Source of the DNA: Bacteroidota bacterium
Lineage (GTDB): Bacteria; Bacteroidota; Bacteroidia; Cytophagales; Cyclobacteriaceae
Assembly (NCBI GenBank): GCA_027593175.1
Contig: JAQCJI010000001.1
Span: forward strand, 1 to 64,000
Length of the DNA: 64,000 bases
Reading direction: 5' to 3'
The notes beneath the pieces are model-generated. The model was not told the DNA's origin, searched no databases, and saw only the letters and a program-made list of their open reading frames with translations. Within the stretch, counting starts at the first letter, position 1; every line of letters starts with the position of its first letter. Below are positions 1 to 9,085 of this stretch, one piece after another. Both the position numbers and the translations under genes were made by a program.

Positions 1-130
1 ATCCTTGTTTTTGAGCCACCTCTTCAACTGTGGACTTACTGTTTGTACTAGACCTGAACCAATAGACAATCAGGACCAAGCTCACTAAGACTAAGGAATA
101 AACTATATTTTTTCTTGCGTTCGGACTCAT
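1..130 (-). CDS. N-terminus of a membrane-anchored protein, cut by left edge
   Basis: This gene is missing from the ORF track because it runs off the window. Reading the minus strand from the ATG at 130 gives 43 open codons beginning MSPNARKNIVYSLVLVSLVL. It has a short basic N-terminus, one hydrophobic segment at about residues 9-24 (IVYSLVLVSLVLIVYWF) and then a polar Ser/Thr/Glu-rich stretch. That pattern fits a signal anchor or uncleaved signal peptide. A TAnnTTTG element lies 20 bases upstream, and the gene is divergent from ruvB. The function cannot be judged from 43 residues. Confidence 0.6.
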   Translation of the reverse strand, partial: MSPNARKNIVYSLVLVSLVLIVYWFRSSTNSKSTVEEVAQKQG

Positions 131-149
131 CAGGGATGGAAATTTGAAA

Positions 150-157
150 CAAAATTA
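150..157 (-). promoter_or_regulatory. Candidate -7 element for the left-edge gene
   Basis: The minus strand reads TAATTTTG, a perfect match to the Bacteroidota -7 consensus TAnnTTTG, 20 bases before the ATG at 130. No clear -33 TTG is seen at the usual 19-21 base spacing, so this rests on one element and position. Confidence 0.4.
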
Positions 158-217
158 GTACCTTTTTCTTCATTCTTTCACGAAAGATTCTCATCCCCGC
201 AGCTTCCGGTTTTTGTC

Positions 218-225
218 TATATTTG
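218..225 (+). promoter_or_regulatory. Candidate -7 element for ruvB
   Basis: TATATTTG matches TAnnTTTG exactly and lies 18 bases before the ATG at 243. It also argues against the upstream TTG at 213 as a start, since that codon would lie upstream of the transcription start. No convincing -33 element is visible. Confidence 0.4.
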
Positions 226-242
226 TAGCAATCACACACCAC

Positions 243-1274
243 ATGAGAGAAGATTATTTGACAGGAGACGAAGCACATTTGGGCCCCAAGGACAGGGAGT
301 TTGAGCGTGCTTTACGCCCCTTAAGCTTTGAAGACTTTACGGGGCAGGCCAAAATCATTGAAAATCTTCGAGTCTTTGTACATGCTGCTAAAAAAAGAAA
401 TGAACCCCTAGATCATGTCCTCCTGCATGGACCTCCCGGTTTGGGGAAGACTACGCTCAGTCATATTATCGCCAATGAAATGCAGGCAGGAATTAAAATC
501 ACTTCTGGACCGGTGCTGGACAAGCCCTCCGACCTGGCAGGACTCCTGACCAATCTGGAAGAGGGTGATGTCTTATTTATTGACGAAATCCACCGGCTTA
601 ATCCTGTTGTAGAGGAATACCTCTACTCTGCTATGGAGGATTACCGCATCGACATCATGCTGGACAGTGGACCCAATGCTCGATCGGTACAAATTTCCCT
701 CAGCCCCTTCACCCTGATTGGAGCCACTACCCGTTCGGGACTGTTGACCTCCCCACTGCGGGCGCGTTTTGGAATCAACTCCCGTTTGGAATACTATGAT
801 GCTAAGTTGCTCACCGATATTGTCTTGCGCTCTGGGGGAATCTTGCAAACACCAATTGATGAGGTAGCAGCCTTTGAGCTTGCCCGCCGCAGTCGTGGTA
901 CACCGCGCATTGCCAACATGCTGCTCCGCCGAACGCGTGACTTTGCAGAGATCAAAGGCAATGGTACGATTACCTTGGAGATTGCAAAGATTGCCTTAAG
1001 TGCCTTGAATGTAGATGAAAACGGGTTGGATGAAATGGACAACCGCATTCTCCTAACGATTATCGAAAAGTTTAAAGGGGGTCCTGTAGGCCTAGGAACT
1101 ATTGCTACGGCCTGTGGTGAAGAAGCGGAAACCATTGAGGAAGTGTACGAGCCTTTCTTAATCCAAGAGGGCTACCTCAAGCGCACCTCTCGTGGGAGAA
1201 TGGCTACTGAGCTGGCCTACAAACACTTAAAAATTAAGCCAACGGGTGCAAGCGGCACCCTATTTGACTTGTAA
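243..1274 (+). CDS. ruvB: Holliday junction branch migration helicase RuvB
   Basis: RuvB is the hexameric AAA+ motor that, with RuvA and RuvC, drives Holliday junction branch migration in recombinational repair. The 343-residue product has Walker [10 protein letters not shown], Walker [10 protein letters not shown], sensor 1 IGATTR and the C-terminal winged-helix region ending [14 protein letters not shown]. The length equals the usual family length. The ORF track starts at TTG 213, which adds ten residues foreign to RuvB; the ATG at 243 (MREDYLTG) gives the normal N-terminus. No ruvA or ruvC is adjacent. A terminator-like hairpin follows the stop. Confidence 0.97.
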   Translation: MREDYLTGDEAHLGPKDREFERALRPLSFEDFTGQAKIIENLRVFVHAAKKRNEPLDHVLLHGPPGLGKTTLSHIIANEMQAGIKITSGPVLDKPSDLAGLLTNLEEGDVLFIDEIHRLNPVVEEYLYSAMEDYRIDIMLDSGPNARSVQISLSPFTLIGATTRSGLLTSPLRARFGINSRLEYYDAKLLTDIVLRSGGILQTPIDEVAAFELARRSRGTPRIANMLLRRTRDFAEIKGNGTITLEIAKIALSALNVDENGLDEMDNRILLTIIEKFKGGPVGLGTIATACGEEAETIEEVYEPFLIQEGYLKRTSRGRMATELAYKHLKIKPTGASGTLFDL

Positions 1275-1283
1275 TACCAATCG

Positions 1284-1317
1284 GAAGCCCTACTCCAAAT
1301 CCATGAAGTAGGGCTTT
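1284..1317 (+). terminator. Hairpin downstream of ruvB
   Basis: AGCCCTAC (1286-1293) pairs with GTAGGGCT (1308-1315) across a 14-base loop, followed by a short T-rich stretch. It sits 10-40 bases after the ruvB stop and before the convergent kynU stop. The T-tract is modest, so efficiency is uncertain. Confidence 0.65.
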
Positions 1318-1354
1318 CTGCTTTATCTGGGTACAGTTCGGGGGATGAAATTTT

Positions 1355-2644
1355 TTAGGCGAATTTTTGAAGCGATTGCTCCAAAACTCGAGCAAAGCGG
1401 TACACATCCTCGAAGCTCGTGTAGAGTGGTGCTGGAGCCAAGCGGATCACGTTTGGATTTCTCCAATCTCCTACTACTCCCTGGCCATACCATTCGTCAA
1501 AAACGGCTTTGCCTCCCTTATGAATCAACAAAGACAATTGGCATCCTCGTCCCTCCGGGTTTTTTGGGGTGATAATCTCCAAAACTCCCGAATTGCCGCT
1601 GATCTCCTCGATTAAATATTCCAAGTAACCGGTCAACTGGATGCTTTTTTCACGAATGGCAGGCATGCCTGCTTCTTGAAAAATATCCAAAGAAGCTTGG
1701 TGCACCGCCAAGGATAGGACATTGGAACAAGCGAGTTGCCAACCGTCGGCTCCATGCATGGGTTGAAATCCCTTTTCCATTTTGAATCGCTCTTCTTCCT
1801 TGTGGCCCCACCAACCTGCAAATCGAGGAAGGTCTGGACGGTCGCCAAAGGTTTCGTGTACAAAGATCCCGGAGACATTTCCCGGTCCAGAATTCAGGTA
1901 CTTGTAGCTGCACCAGGTGGCAAAGTCCACCTTCCAGTCATGAAGTTGGAGGAGGGCATTTCCTGCTGCATGGGCCAAATCAAATCCTGCAAGTGCCCCT
2001 ACCTCATGAGCCGCTTGGGTGATGGCCCTGATGTCGAAAAGTTGTCCCGTGTAATATTGGATTCCAGCCATATTGACCATAGCCAATGCGCTTCCTTGCT
2101 TTTTGATTTCTGCTAGGATATCCTCTATATGCAAGGTATATTCTCCAGACCTAGGCTGTAGCTCCACCAACACTTCCTTGGGATCTAGTCCATGAAACTT
2201 GATTTGGGTTTCCAGCATGTATTGGTCCGAAGGAAAAGCTCCTGCTTCCACCATAATTTTAAATCGAGTAGGGGTAGGTTGGTAAAAGGAAACCATCAAG
2301 AGGTGTAAATTGACCGAAAGGTAATTCATGGCTACCACCTCATGGGGCAAAGCACCTAGGATTTGAGCCAAAATGGGTTTTGATTTCTTTCTTACGGAAT
2401 ACCAAGGATCTTCCCCATGAAAATACCCATCTACACCCATACTTGCCCAAGCTGCCAATTCCTTCTCTAAGTAAGATGCAGCGGCCTTTGGTTGTAAGCC
2501 TAGCGAATTGCTGCAAAAATACAGGGCATCTTTTCCATTGATTTTGGGAAAGTGAAATCGTGAACGAAAATCTACCAAGGGGTCCAATGCATCTAACTCT
2601 TTGGCAAAAGATTCGGAGTATTGGTAGTGGGGGAAGGGGTTCAT
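1355..2644 (-). CDS. kynU: Kynureninase
   Basis: Kynureninase is a PLP enzyme that cleaves L-kynurenine to anthranilate, or 3-hydroxykynurenine to 3-hydroxyanthranilate, plus alanine in tryptophan catabolism. The 429-residue protein has the family length. The N-terminal FCSNSLGLQPK signature, FDLAHAAGNALLQL with the PLP-contacting Asp, and the Schiff-base lysine in WCSYKYLNSGPG are all present. The C-terminus RNPNVIRLAPAPLYTSF is typical. No other kyn genes (kmo, haaO) are adjacent, so the cellular context is not set here. It converges on ruvB. Confidence 0.95.
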   Translation of the reverse strand: MNPFPHYQYSESFAKELDALDPLVDFRSRFHFPKINGKDALYFCSNSLGLQPKAAASYLEKELAAWASMGVDGYFHGEDPWYSVRKKSKPILAQILGALPHEVVAMNYLSVNLHLLMVSFYQPTPTRFKIMVEAGAFPSDQYMLETQIKFHGLDPKEVLVELQPRSGEYTLHIEDILAEIKKQGSALAMVNMAGIQYYTGQLFDIRAITQAAHEVGALAGFDLAHAAGNALLQLHDWKVDFATWCSYKYLNSGPGNVSGIFVHETFGDRPDLPRFAGWWGHKEEERFKMEKGFQPMHGADGWQLACSNVLSLAVHQASLDIFQEAGMPAIREKSIQLTGYLEYLIEEISGNSGVLEIITPKNPEGRGCQLSLLIHKGGKAVFDEWYGQGVVGDWRNPNVIRLAPAPLYTSFEDVYRFARVLEQSLQKFA

Positions 2645-2872
2645 TGTGGGGGGAGGGGGTATTGGGTGTCTATTCTTAGAATCAAGGCTACTCGATTTTT
2701 GTTTAGGCAGCTTGGGCTAATCTTGGATTAATTTCAATTTTAATCGATTTCAGAGGACCATCTTCTGGCTCAGTTTTTTTCGAAAGATACATGCAAAACT
2801 GTTTCAAAGTCCTAAACAGAACTTCCAACCTATCCTTTTTTTGGCTTAATTTGTATTAAGACTCCCTACTGC

Positions 2873-3859
2873 ATGACCTACCCAATTGCGGACCTTCATT
2901 GTGATCTTCTTTCTTTTTTAGCAAAGATTCCGCAGGCAAATCCCTTTGACCCCAGCCAAATTGCCTGTGCCTTTCCCTGGCTGAAGGCCGGTGGAGTTCG
3001 GGCGCAGGTCCTAGCGATCTATACGGATGTTCATCCCGAGAGCATGGAGTTGGCGAGTCGGCAGGCAGGACTTTTTGTAAGGATTCTTGAAGACCATCCC
3101 GAGACGGTCTGTCGATGGGATTCAGGCTTTCAGCAAAAGCTGGAGGTTACCGATCAATTGGGAATTTTGGCTTCCATTGAAAATGCGTCAGGGATAGGTA
3201 CAGCAACAGCTACTTGGAAGGAAATTTATACTCAGTTTGATGCCTTGCTAGAAAAAGTAGGTTCACTCGCCTACGTCAGTCTCACACACCATACCGAAAA
3301 TCGTTTTGGAGGGGGTAACTATACAGAAGGCATTGGATTGAAAGAGGATGGTAAACGCCTGCTCGATTACATGGCAGGCAAGCGAGTTCCGGTAGACCTT
3401 TCCCATACCTCCGACCTTTTGGCGGAGGGAATTTTAACTCACATCGACCGGTATCAGCTACCCATTCCCATTTTGGCCAGCCACTCCAACTTTCGTAGGA
3501 TTTGGGACCATAAACGAAATTTGACAGATGAATTTGCCCAAGAGATCATCCATCGAGGAGGAATCATTGGGGTCAATTTTCTTCGCGCCTTTTTAGATAG
3601 TCAGCAGCCAGAAAGATTATTTGAACACCTAATCTATGGCTCCAAACTCAATGAGCAGGCTATCGCCTTTGGGGCAGATTTTTTTTATACGCATGATTTC
3701 CCAGATCCAAGCCGTCACCCTTTTTATTTCCCCTTGGCGGAAAATGCAGGTAAGTACCCCAGCATCCTGTCCCACTTGAGTCAAGAGCTGTCTGAGGAGC
3801 AATTATGGAAATTGGCCCATGAAAATGTGTTTCGCTTTTACCAAAATCTCTGGAGCTGA
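2873..3859 (+). CDS. Membrane dipeptidase-like protein (peptidase M19)
   Basis: This is a renal-dipeptidase-family metallopeptidase of 328 residues, within the M19 range. Candidate zinc ligands are visible in order: the HxD motif in IADLHCDLL near the N-terminus, a glutamate in SIENASG, His in VDLSH and His in LASHSNFR. Known members hydrolyse dipeptides with a D- or dehydro-residue. No signal peptide is seen, so a cytoplasmic location is likely. The stop overlaps the next ATG by one base (TGATG), suggesting translational coupling with the downstream gene. The exact substrate cannot be told from sequence. Confidence 0.88.
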   Translation: MTYPIADLHCDLLSFLAKIPQANPFDPSQIACAFPWLKAGGVRAQVLAIYTDVHPESMELASRQAGLFVRILEDHPETVCRWDSGFQQKLEVTDQLGILASIENASGIGTATATWKEIYTQFDALLEKVGSLAYVSLTHHTENRFGGGNYTEGIGLKEDGKRLLDYMAGKRVPVDLSHTSDLLAEGILTHIDRYQLPIPILASHSNFRRIWDHKRNLTDEFAQEIIHRGGIIGVNFLRAFLDSQQPERLFEHLIYGSKLNEQAIAFGADFFYTHDFPDPSRHPFYFPLAENAGKYPSILSHLSQELSEEQLWKLAHENVFRFYQNLWS

Positions 3860-4473
3860 TGTCAAGCCATCATTTTGTCAAGGAGCAGCAGGAGCCAGCA
3901 GTTTTTATGTTGGAGGTGGAGGGAATTTCCTTTGAGACGGTCGCCCCACTGTTCGAATGGTCTCCAACCGTCCTAGTAGATCAAGAAAGTGTGGAAGTGG
4001 TAGTCAGTTGGGGGATTAAAATAGATGTAATTCTGGCCACTTCCTCCTTCCAAAAGGGGAATATGCAATTACTGGAAGAACAGTATCCAACTCGTTTTTT
4101 AACCATTTCGGCTTCAAAATCCCTGGAAGAGGGCCTTCAGTATTTAGTAGCCTCTCAACACAAAGGAGTGCATTTGGTGGGACTTGATCATCTCCAATGC
4201 CTTCGGCTTGAAGAAAAGACCAGCTTCTTGGATCTGACGGTGGTGGATGGGGATTGGAAATACTACCCAGTGAAAGAGGGGAAGTTTTCCAAATGGTTTG
4301 TCCCTTCAGAAATACGCCTTTTGGCAGCCGAGAATCAGCCGGTGGAGGTGTCCAATGCCAACGGACAAATCCTTTTTCCGATTTGCTATTTGACCCATTT
4401 GGAGGTTCCAGCAGGTAATTCTACCTTCTCCAGTACCGGAATTTTTTGGATTGGAGAGCGCGTGCTGGGTTAG
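3859..4473 (+). CDS. Possible thiamine pyrophosphokinase-like protein
   Basis: The 204-residue protein begins MSSHHFVKEQQEPA, and its layout recalls Bacteroidota thiamine-pyrophosphokinase-like proteins: an N-terminal half with EWSPTVLVDQ and WGIKIDVIL, and a beta-rich C-terminal half. This is recalled family resemblance, not a database hit. The Asp-rich GDFDS-type motif expected after IKIDVIL is replaced by ATSSFQKG, so pyrophosphokinase activity is doubtful. It is coupled by a one-base overlap to the M19 peptidase. Its TAG stop overlaps the convergent glpF stop. It could equally be listed as a conserved hypothetical. Confidence 0.45.
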   Translation: MSSHHFVKEQQEPAVFMLEVEGISFETVAPLFEWSPTVLVDQESVEVVVSWGIKIDVILATSSFQKGNMQLLEEQYPTRFLTISASKSLEEGLQYLVASQHKGVHLVGLDHLQCLRLEEKTSFLDLTVVDGDWKYYPVKEGKFSKWFVPSEIRLLAAENQPVEVSNANGQILFPICYLTHLEVPAGNSTFSSTGIFWIGERVLG

Positions 4474-5204
4474 TTATCCACCAGCATAAATACACCAGCC
4501 GCTAGCAAAGCACCTAAGATAGGGCCCACAACTGGTACCCAAGCATAGCCCCAGTCCGAATCTCCTTTGCCTTTGATGGGCAAGAGTTGATGCATGATTC
4601 TTGGGCCAAGGTCACGAGCAGGGTTGATGGCATAGCCGGTGGTACCCCCTAAAGCCAATCCGATTACCCAAATCAAGAAAGCGACAGGAATCGCCCCAAT
4701 AGAGCCTAATCCAATGGCAGTATTGCTAGTGTCTTCGAGTTTGGCTCCCTCGATGTAAAGAATGACATAGACGAGTACAAAAGTTCCGAGCGCTTCAGAG
4801 AGCACGCTGGTGCTAAAATTACGCACAGTAGGGTCTGTACAAAAGACACCTCTTTTCAATTCGGCATCATCCGTCAGGTCAAAATGATGCCGGTACATGG
4901 CCCAGGCCAATCCCGAACCAAGCATAGCCCCTCCAAGTTGTGCCAAAATGTATCCGGGAGCCAAGGCCCAGTCAAATTTACCTACAGTAGCCAATCCAAT
5001 GGTCACTGCTGGATTGAGGTGCGCTCCGCTAGAAGGTCCTGCAATGACCACCCCACAAAACACGGCAAAAGCCCATGCGGTAGTGATGGCGATCAGACCA
5101 GCCCCATTCCCTTTGGTGCCGGGCAAAATAACATTGGCGACTACGCCTGTTCCTAAAAGAAGCACCACAGAGGTGCCGATAAATTCTGCTACGAGTGGAT
5201 TCAT
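4470..5204 (-). CDS. glpF: Glycerol facilitator / aquaglyceroporin (MIP family)
   Basis: This inner-membrane channel lets glycerol diffuse into the cell. The 244-residue product has about six transmembrane helices and both half-helix motifs, [11 protein letters not shown] and [13 protein letters not shown]. The Asp after the second NPAR is characteristic of glycerol-conducting GlpF rather than water-only AqpZ. The ORF track starts at 5213, but the ATG at 5204 ([11 protein letters not shown]) forms an ATGA overlap with the glpK stop and matches family N-termini, so I prefer it. It is the last gene of glpD-glpK-glpF. Confidence 0.92.
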   Translation of the reverse strand: MNPLVAEFIGTSVVLLLGTGVVANVILPGTKGNGAGLIAITTAWAFAVFCGVVIAGPSSGAHLNPAVTIGLATVGKFDWALAPGYILAQLGGAMLGSGLAWAMYRHHFDLTDDAELKRGVFCTDPTVRNFSTSVLSEALGTFVLVYVILYIEGAKLEDTSNTAIGLGSIGAIPVAFLIWVIGLALGGTTGYAINPARDLGPRIMHQLLPIKGKGDSDWGYAWVPVVGPILGALLAAGVFMLVDN

Positions 5205-6700
5205 TCTTCCCAATTTTTAGTTCGTTCGACTGCTTTATGCCAAAAATGTACTAATTTTTCCTGTTTGCTGGCCTCCATTGCGGGAGAAAAGGTCTGATCC
5301 GGCTGCCATAATTTTTGGAGTTCCTCCTGATTTTTCCAAAAGCCTACTGCCAATCCCGCTAAAAAAGCAGCACCAAGAGCTGTGGTTTCAATAATCTTTG
5401 GACGCTTGATTTCACAATCTAGTAGGTCTGCTTGGAATTGCATCAGAAAATTATTGGCAGTTGCCCCTCCATCTACTCGGAGCTCCTGCGTGGGTTTGCC
5501 TGCGTCTTTTTCCATGGCTTTCAGTACATCAAAGACTTGGTAAGCGATGGCTTCCAAAGCTGCTCTTGTGAAATGTGCGGTTGTAGTACCTCGGGTAATC
5601 CCAAAAAAAGCACCTCGGGCTTGCTGATCCCAGTGTGGGGCTCCTAATCCTGCGAGGGCAGGAACGAAATAAACCCCCTCATTGCTGTCGATGCTGGTAG
5701 CCAGCTTTTCGGTTTCTTTGGCATCGCTGAACAGCTTAAGGCCATCCCGAAGCCACTGGATCGCTGCGCCTCCAATAAATACAGACCCTTCTAGGGCGTA
5801 GTTGATTTCATTCCCAATCTTCCAGGCCACCGTGGTGAGGAGTTGATTTTTCGAACGAACAGCCTCCTTTCCGGTATTCATCACCAGAAAGCAACCGGTA
5901 CCATAAGTGGTTTTAGCCATGCCCGGCTTGGTGCAAAGTTGCCCAAAAAGTGCAGCCTGCTGATCTCCAGCCACGCCGGCAATCGGGATTTTGGTATTGA
6001 GCACATCTCCAGCTGTTTCAGTAAATACCTCACTGCAGCTTTTGACTTCTGGGAGTAGGGAAATAGGAATATTAAAAAGGGTAAGCAGATCCTGGTCCCA
6101 TTTTTGGGCATGAATATTGAAAATCAGCGTGCGGCTTGCGTTGGTGATGTCGGTCAGGTGGCTTTTGCCAGCAGTAAGTTTCCAGATCAACCAGGTATCA
6201 ACGGTTCCGAAGGCCAGTTCACCCGCTTCCGCTCTTTGTTGAGCTCCGTCGACATGGTCGAGAATCCAGCGGATTTTTGTGGCAGAAAAATAGGCGTCGA
6301 TGACTAGTCCTGTTTTTTCAGCGATTTGGTTGGCGACTCCTTTTTCTTTAAGGGCATCGCAATAGGCAGCGGTGCGGCGGTCCTGCCAGACGATTGCATT
6401 GTAGAGGGGCTTGCCTGTTTTTCGATCCCAGACAAGCGTAGTTTCGCGTTGATTGGTGATGCCAATGGCAGCAATCTGGTCAGGGCGAATCGATTTTTGA
6501 AGTAAGGCTTCCATGAGTACGCTGGACTGACTGGACCAGATCTCCTCTGGATCATGTTCCACCCAGCCTTGCTTGGGGAAGTATTGGGTAAATTCCTTCT
6601 GGGCTAGGGAGACAATCTCTCCTTTTTGATTAAAAATTAAGGCTCGGGAACTGGTAGTGCCTTGGTCTAAGGCTAAAATATAGGGTTTATCAGCAGGCAT
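5201..6700 (-). CDS. glpK: Glycerol kinase
   Basis: GlpK phosphorylates glycerol to sn-glycerol 3-phosphate with ATP and traps it in the cell. The 499-residue product is the usual FGGY-kinase length. It has the N-terminal phosphate-binding loop [12 protein letters not shown], the substrate region [25 protein letters not shown] and the C-terminal ATP-binding signature [20 protein letters not shown]. It lies 36 bases after glpD and overlaps glpF by four bases, so the three genes look like one operon carrying uptake, phosphorylation and oxidation of glycerol. Confidence 0.97.
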   Translation of the reverse strand: MPADKPYILALDQGTTSSRALIFNQKGEIVSLAQKEFTQYFPKQGWVEHDPEEIWSSQSSVLMEALLQKSIRPDQIAAIGITNQRETTLVWDRKTGKPLYNAIVWQDRRTAAYCDALKEKGVANQIAEKTGLVIDAYFSATKIRWILDHVDGAQQRAEAGELAFGTVDTWLIWKLTAGKSHLTDITNASRTLIFNIHAQKWDQDLLTLFNIPISLLPEVKSCSEVFTETAGDVLNTKIPIAGVAGDQQAALFGQLCTKPGMAKTTYGTGCFLVMNTGKEAVRSKNQLLTTVAWKIGNEINYALEGSVFIGGAAIQWLRDGLKLFSDAKETEKLATSIDSNEGVYFVPALAGLGAPHWDQQARGAFFGITRGTTTAHFTRAALEAIAYQVFDVLKAMEKDAGKPTQELRVDGGATANNFLMQFQADLLDCEIKRPKIIETTALGAAFLAGLAVGFWKNQEELQKLWQPDQTFSPAMEASKQEKLVHFWHKAVERTKNWEE

Positions 6701-6736
6701 TTTGGGTGATTTGGCTTCTAAAGTGATGGCTCCAAT

Positions 6737-8305
6737 TTAGGGGGTATGAATCATATATTTTTCAGCTATTTTATTAAATTTAATTAATTCTGAAGCAATC
6801 CAGCTTTCCTTCTTTTGAAGGACCTTGGCCATGATTCTTGCTACCCGTTCTGCAGCTGCTACAGCGGCTTCAGGATCGAGGATTAAGAGTCGAATTCTCC
6901 GAGAAAGCACATCTTCAACAGTGAGGGCCATTTCGGATTGGCATGCCCAGACTACTTCTGCGAGGATATGTGGAAAATTGGGATGAATGAGTTCTGCTAA
7001 GCTAGGATCATGGACTGCTAGTGCTTGGATTTTTTGGGCATCTGAGCCATAGATCCCCCAGTGTCCAGGTGGAATAGTTTCGGTGTAGCCATGAATTCGT
7101 TGGGTTGAAGTGGTGCTTGCAGCAATGCTTTGACCGGTTACCTGGGTGAAATAAGAGACCGTATCTGCTCCCATTTTTCGAAAGGTAGTCCATTTTCCTC
7201 CAATGAGGGAGACCAATCCGCTTGGAGAGATGATGATTTTATGGGAGCGGGAAATTTCCTTGGTTTTCGTGCTTCCTTCCTTAGGTATAGCGAGAGGGCG
7301 AAGTCCAGCAAAAACAGCTTTTACATCTTTTCTGCCAGGTTTTCTAGTTAAATAGGCACTTGCCGTTTCCAGCACAAAGTCAATTTCCTCCTGTAGGGCT
7401 TCCGGCTCTAGTTTGGCCTTTTCTCGGATGGTATCCGTGGTACCAAGAAGGAGTTTGCCGTGCCAGGGCACTCCAAATAAAACCCGCCCATCTTTGGTTT
7501 TAGGGATCATCAGTGCGTCATTACCTCCTAAAAATTCCAGATCGAGAATCAGGTGGATTCCTTGGCTGGGCTGTATCGTTTTGGGTGCCTGTGGGTTGTC
7601 AAGTTGCAGGATTTTGTCCGCAAAGACGCCGGTGGCATTGACAATCATTTTGGCTTGAATGTGAAAACTTTCTTTCCGATCCATATCCCGAACTTTTAGT
7701 CCCGTGAGTTTTCCGTTAGCGTCTTTGGATAGCTCAGTGATCTTGGCATAGTTCAGGAGACAAGCTCCTAACTCCTCAGCCGTTTGCGCGAGATTGATGG
7801 CAAGTCGCGCATCGTCAAATTGACCGTCGTAGTAGCGAACTGCTCCTTGGAGTTGGCCTGCCTGAAGGGTGGGAAGTCGACGAAGGGTCTCTTCTTTGGA
7901 GATGAATTTGGAGGGGCCGAGGCTAAGGCTGCCAGCCATCCAATCGTAGAGTTTCAGTCCAATGCTGTATTGGATTCTATCCCACCAGGTGTAGATGGGA
8001 ATCAAGAACGATTGTTTGGAGGTCAGGTGGGGGGCGTTTTTGAGAAGGAATCCTCGTTCTTTTAACGCTTCAATTACCAAGTATGCTTGTCCCTGTCCCA
8101 AGTATCTTACGCCCCCATGGATTAATTTGGTGCTTCTGCTGGAGGTGCCTTTGGCAAAATCCGCTTTTTCAAAGAGGGTAACGGATAGACCTCTTGAGAC
8201 TGCATCCAAGGCCACGCCCAGTCCCGAAGCTCCTCCACCGATGATGGCGAGGTCCCAAACTTTGTTTTTTTCCTGGAGGAGATGGAGGGTGGTCTCCCGG
8301 TTCAT
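6737..8305 (-). CDS. glpD: FAD-dependent glycerol-3-phosphate dehydrogenase
   Basis: GlpD is a peripheral membrane flavoprotein that oxidises glycerol 3-phosphate to dihydroxyacetone phosphate and passes electrons to quinone. The 522-residue sequence has the FAD dinucleotide fold IIGGGASGLGVALDA at residues 20-35, the family signature SSRSTKLIHGGVRYL, a second FAD-contacting segment around LIGGKWTTFRKMG, and a C-terminal helical domain. It is the promoter-proximal gene of glpDKF. A near-palindrome directly upstream of its ATG overlaps a near-consensus -7 element and may be an operator. Confidence 0.95.
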   Translation of the reverse strand: MNRETTLHLLQEKNKVWDLAIIGGGASGLGVALDAVSRGLSVTLFEKADFAKGTSSRSTKLIHGGVRYLGQGQAYLVIEALKERGFLLKNAPHLTSKQSFLIPIYTWWDRIQYSIGLKLYDWMAGSLSLGPSKFISKEETLRRLPTLQAGQLQGAVRYYDGQFDDARLAINLAQTAEELGACLLNYAKITELSKDANGKLTGLKVRDMDRKESFHIQAKMIVNATGVFADKILQLDNPQAPKTIQPSQGIHLILDLEFLGGNDALMIPKTKDGRVLFGVPWHGKLLLGTTDTIREKAKLEPEALQEEIDFVLETASAYLTRKPGRKDVKAVFAGLRPLAIPKEGSTKTKEISRSHKIIISPSGLVSLIGGKWTTFRKMGADTVSYFTQVTGQSIAASTTSTQRIHGYTETIPPGHWGIYGSDAQKIQALAVHDPSLAELIHPNFPHILAEVVWACQSEMALTVEDVLSRRIRLLILDPEAAVAAAERVARIMAKVLQKKESWIASELIKFNKIAEKYMIHTP

Positions 8306-8311
8306 GCAGTG

Positions 8312-8332
8312 TTAGATTTAGTCTAAATGTAA
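8312..8332 (-). promoter_or_regulatory. Palindrome over a putative glpD promoter
   Basis: The sequence TTAGATTTAGTCTAAATGTAA is a 21-base dyad, with ATTTAG/CTAAAT arms perfect around a central T and one G/G mismatch pair before three more pairing positions. On the minus strand it overlaps TACATTTA, one base off TAnnTTTG, about 20 bases before the glpD ATG at 8305. The geometry suits a repressor site on the glpDKF promoter. No regulator gene is adjacent, so its cognate factor is unknown. Confidence 0.4.
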
Positions 8333-8518
8333 CGAGGAAAAGTGGAAAATGGAAGAAGGGGGGCAATCTAAAAAAAAATTGATACCTGTCGATATGAATA
8401 AAAAATAGAAGAGATGTAGCCTAGATTTCTTTCTATCAGAAACCTAGTAGTTGCGTAATTCCGAATAGTACCTGTGAAATAATTTTATTATAAGAAAAAG
8501 TGTATTCTAGGGTGCGGG

Positions 8519-9016
8519 TTAAAAATCCTTGTAAAGTTTCCGTACCACTTTCGACCCATTTTTCTTCAAGGTTACCACATAGATAAAGTCGTATTCCAAA
8601 TCGGTCAAATCCGCAAAGTTATCATCTTCTCCCACAAAAGTATTGGCCAGCTGGCTCACTGTATTGCTGTGGCCAACCACCAGAATATTACCTTCACTAC
8701 TCCGAAGGTCGGCCTCGAGTGCCTCCTGATTTTTGGGGTCATACACTTCCACTTCTACCCCTGCGGCTGTGGCTGTTGGGCTTGCCGTTGAGCGGGTGCG
8801 GATATAGTCGGTTGACAGTACCCTTTTGATGGCCTCTTTTTCAAGAATCTGGGCTAGTTTTTTGGCGCGTACCTCTCCCACATAGGCCAGTTCTGGATCT
8901 TTACCCTCGAGTTGTTTCTCGGCATGGCGAACAATGTAGAGGGTCTTGGGGGAATTTTGAGCAGTACAGGCCCCAAGAATGAGGAGAAAGCTAAAGAGTA
9001 AAATGAAATTTTTCAT
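8519..9016 (-). CDS. SixA-like histidine phosphatase lipoprotein
   Basis: This is a small histidine phosphatase superfamily (branch 1) member of 165 residues. The catalytic LYIVRHAEK (RHG-type) motif lies near residue 28 and the second catalytic His is in VVGHSNT. An N-terminal signal ending LILGAC is a lipobox, so the protein should be a lipoprotein in the periplasm or outer membrane. It resembles SixA/phosphoglycerate-mutase-like domains; the substrate is unknown. It lies downstream of the pseudouridine synthase on the same strand, with about 70 bases between. Confidence 0.85.
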   Translation of the reverse strand: MKNFILLFSFLLILGACTAQNSPKTLYIVRHAEKQLEGKDPELAYVGEVRAKKLAQILEKEAIKRVLSTDYIRTRSTASPTATAAGVEVEVYDPKNQEALEADLRSSEGNILVVGHSNTVSQLANTFVGEDDNFADLTDLEYDFIYVVTLKKNGSKVVRKLYKDF

Positions 9017-9085
9017 AGGATAGGTTTTAGCTCTAGCATGTTATTTTCGTTGTATTTCTATTGTATTTCAACTCTATTTCTCTCT

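Noticed and set aside
48-278. 76-residue minus-strand ORF in the track
   Set aside because: It overlaps the ruvB start and its promoter and has low-complexity content; the frame from ATG 130 gives a much better membrane-protein N-terminus.
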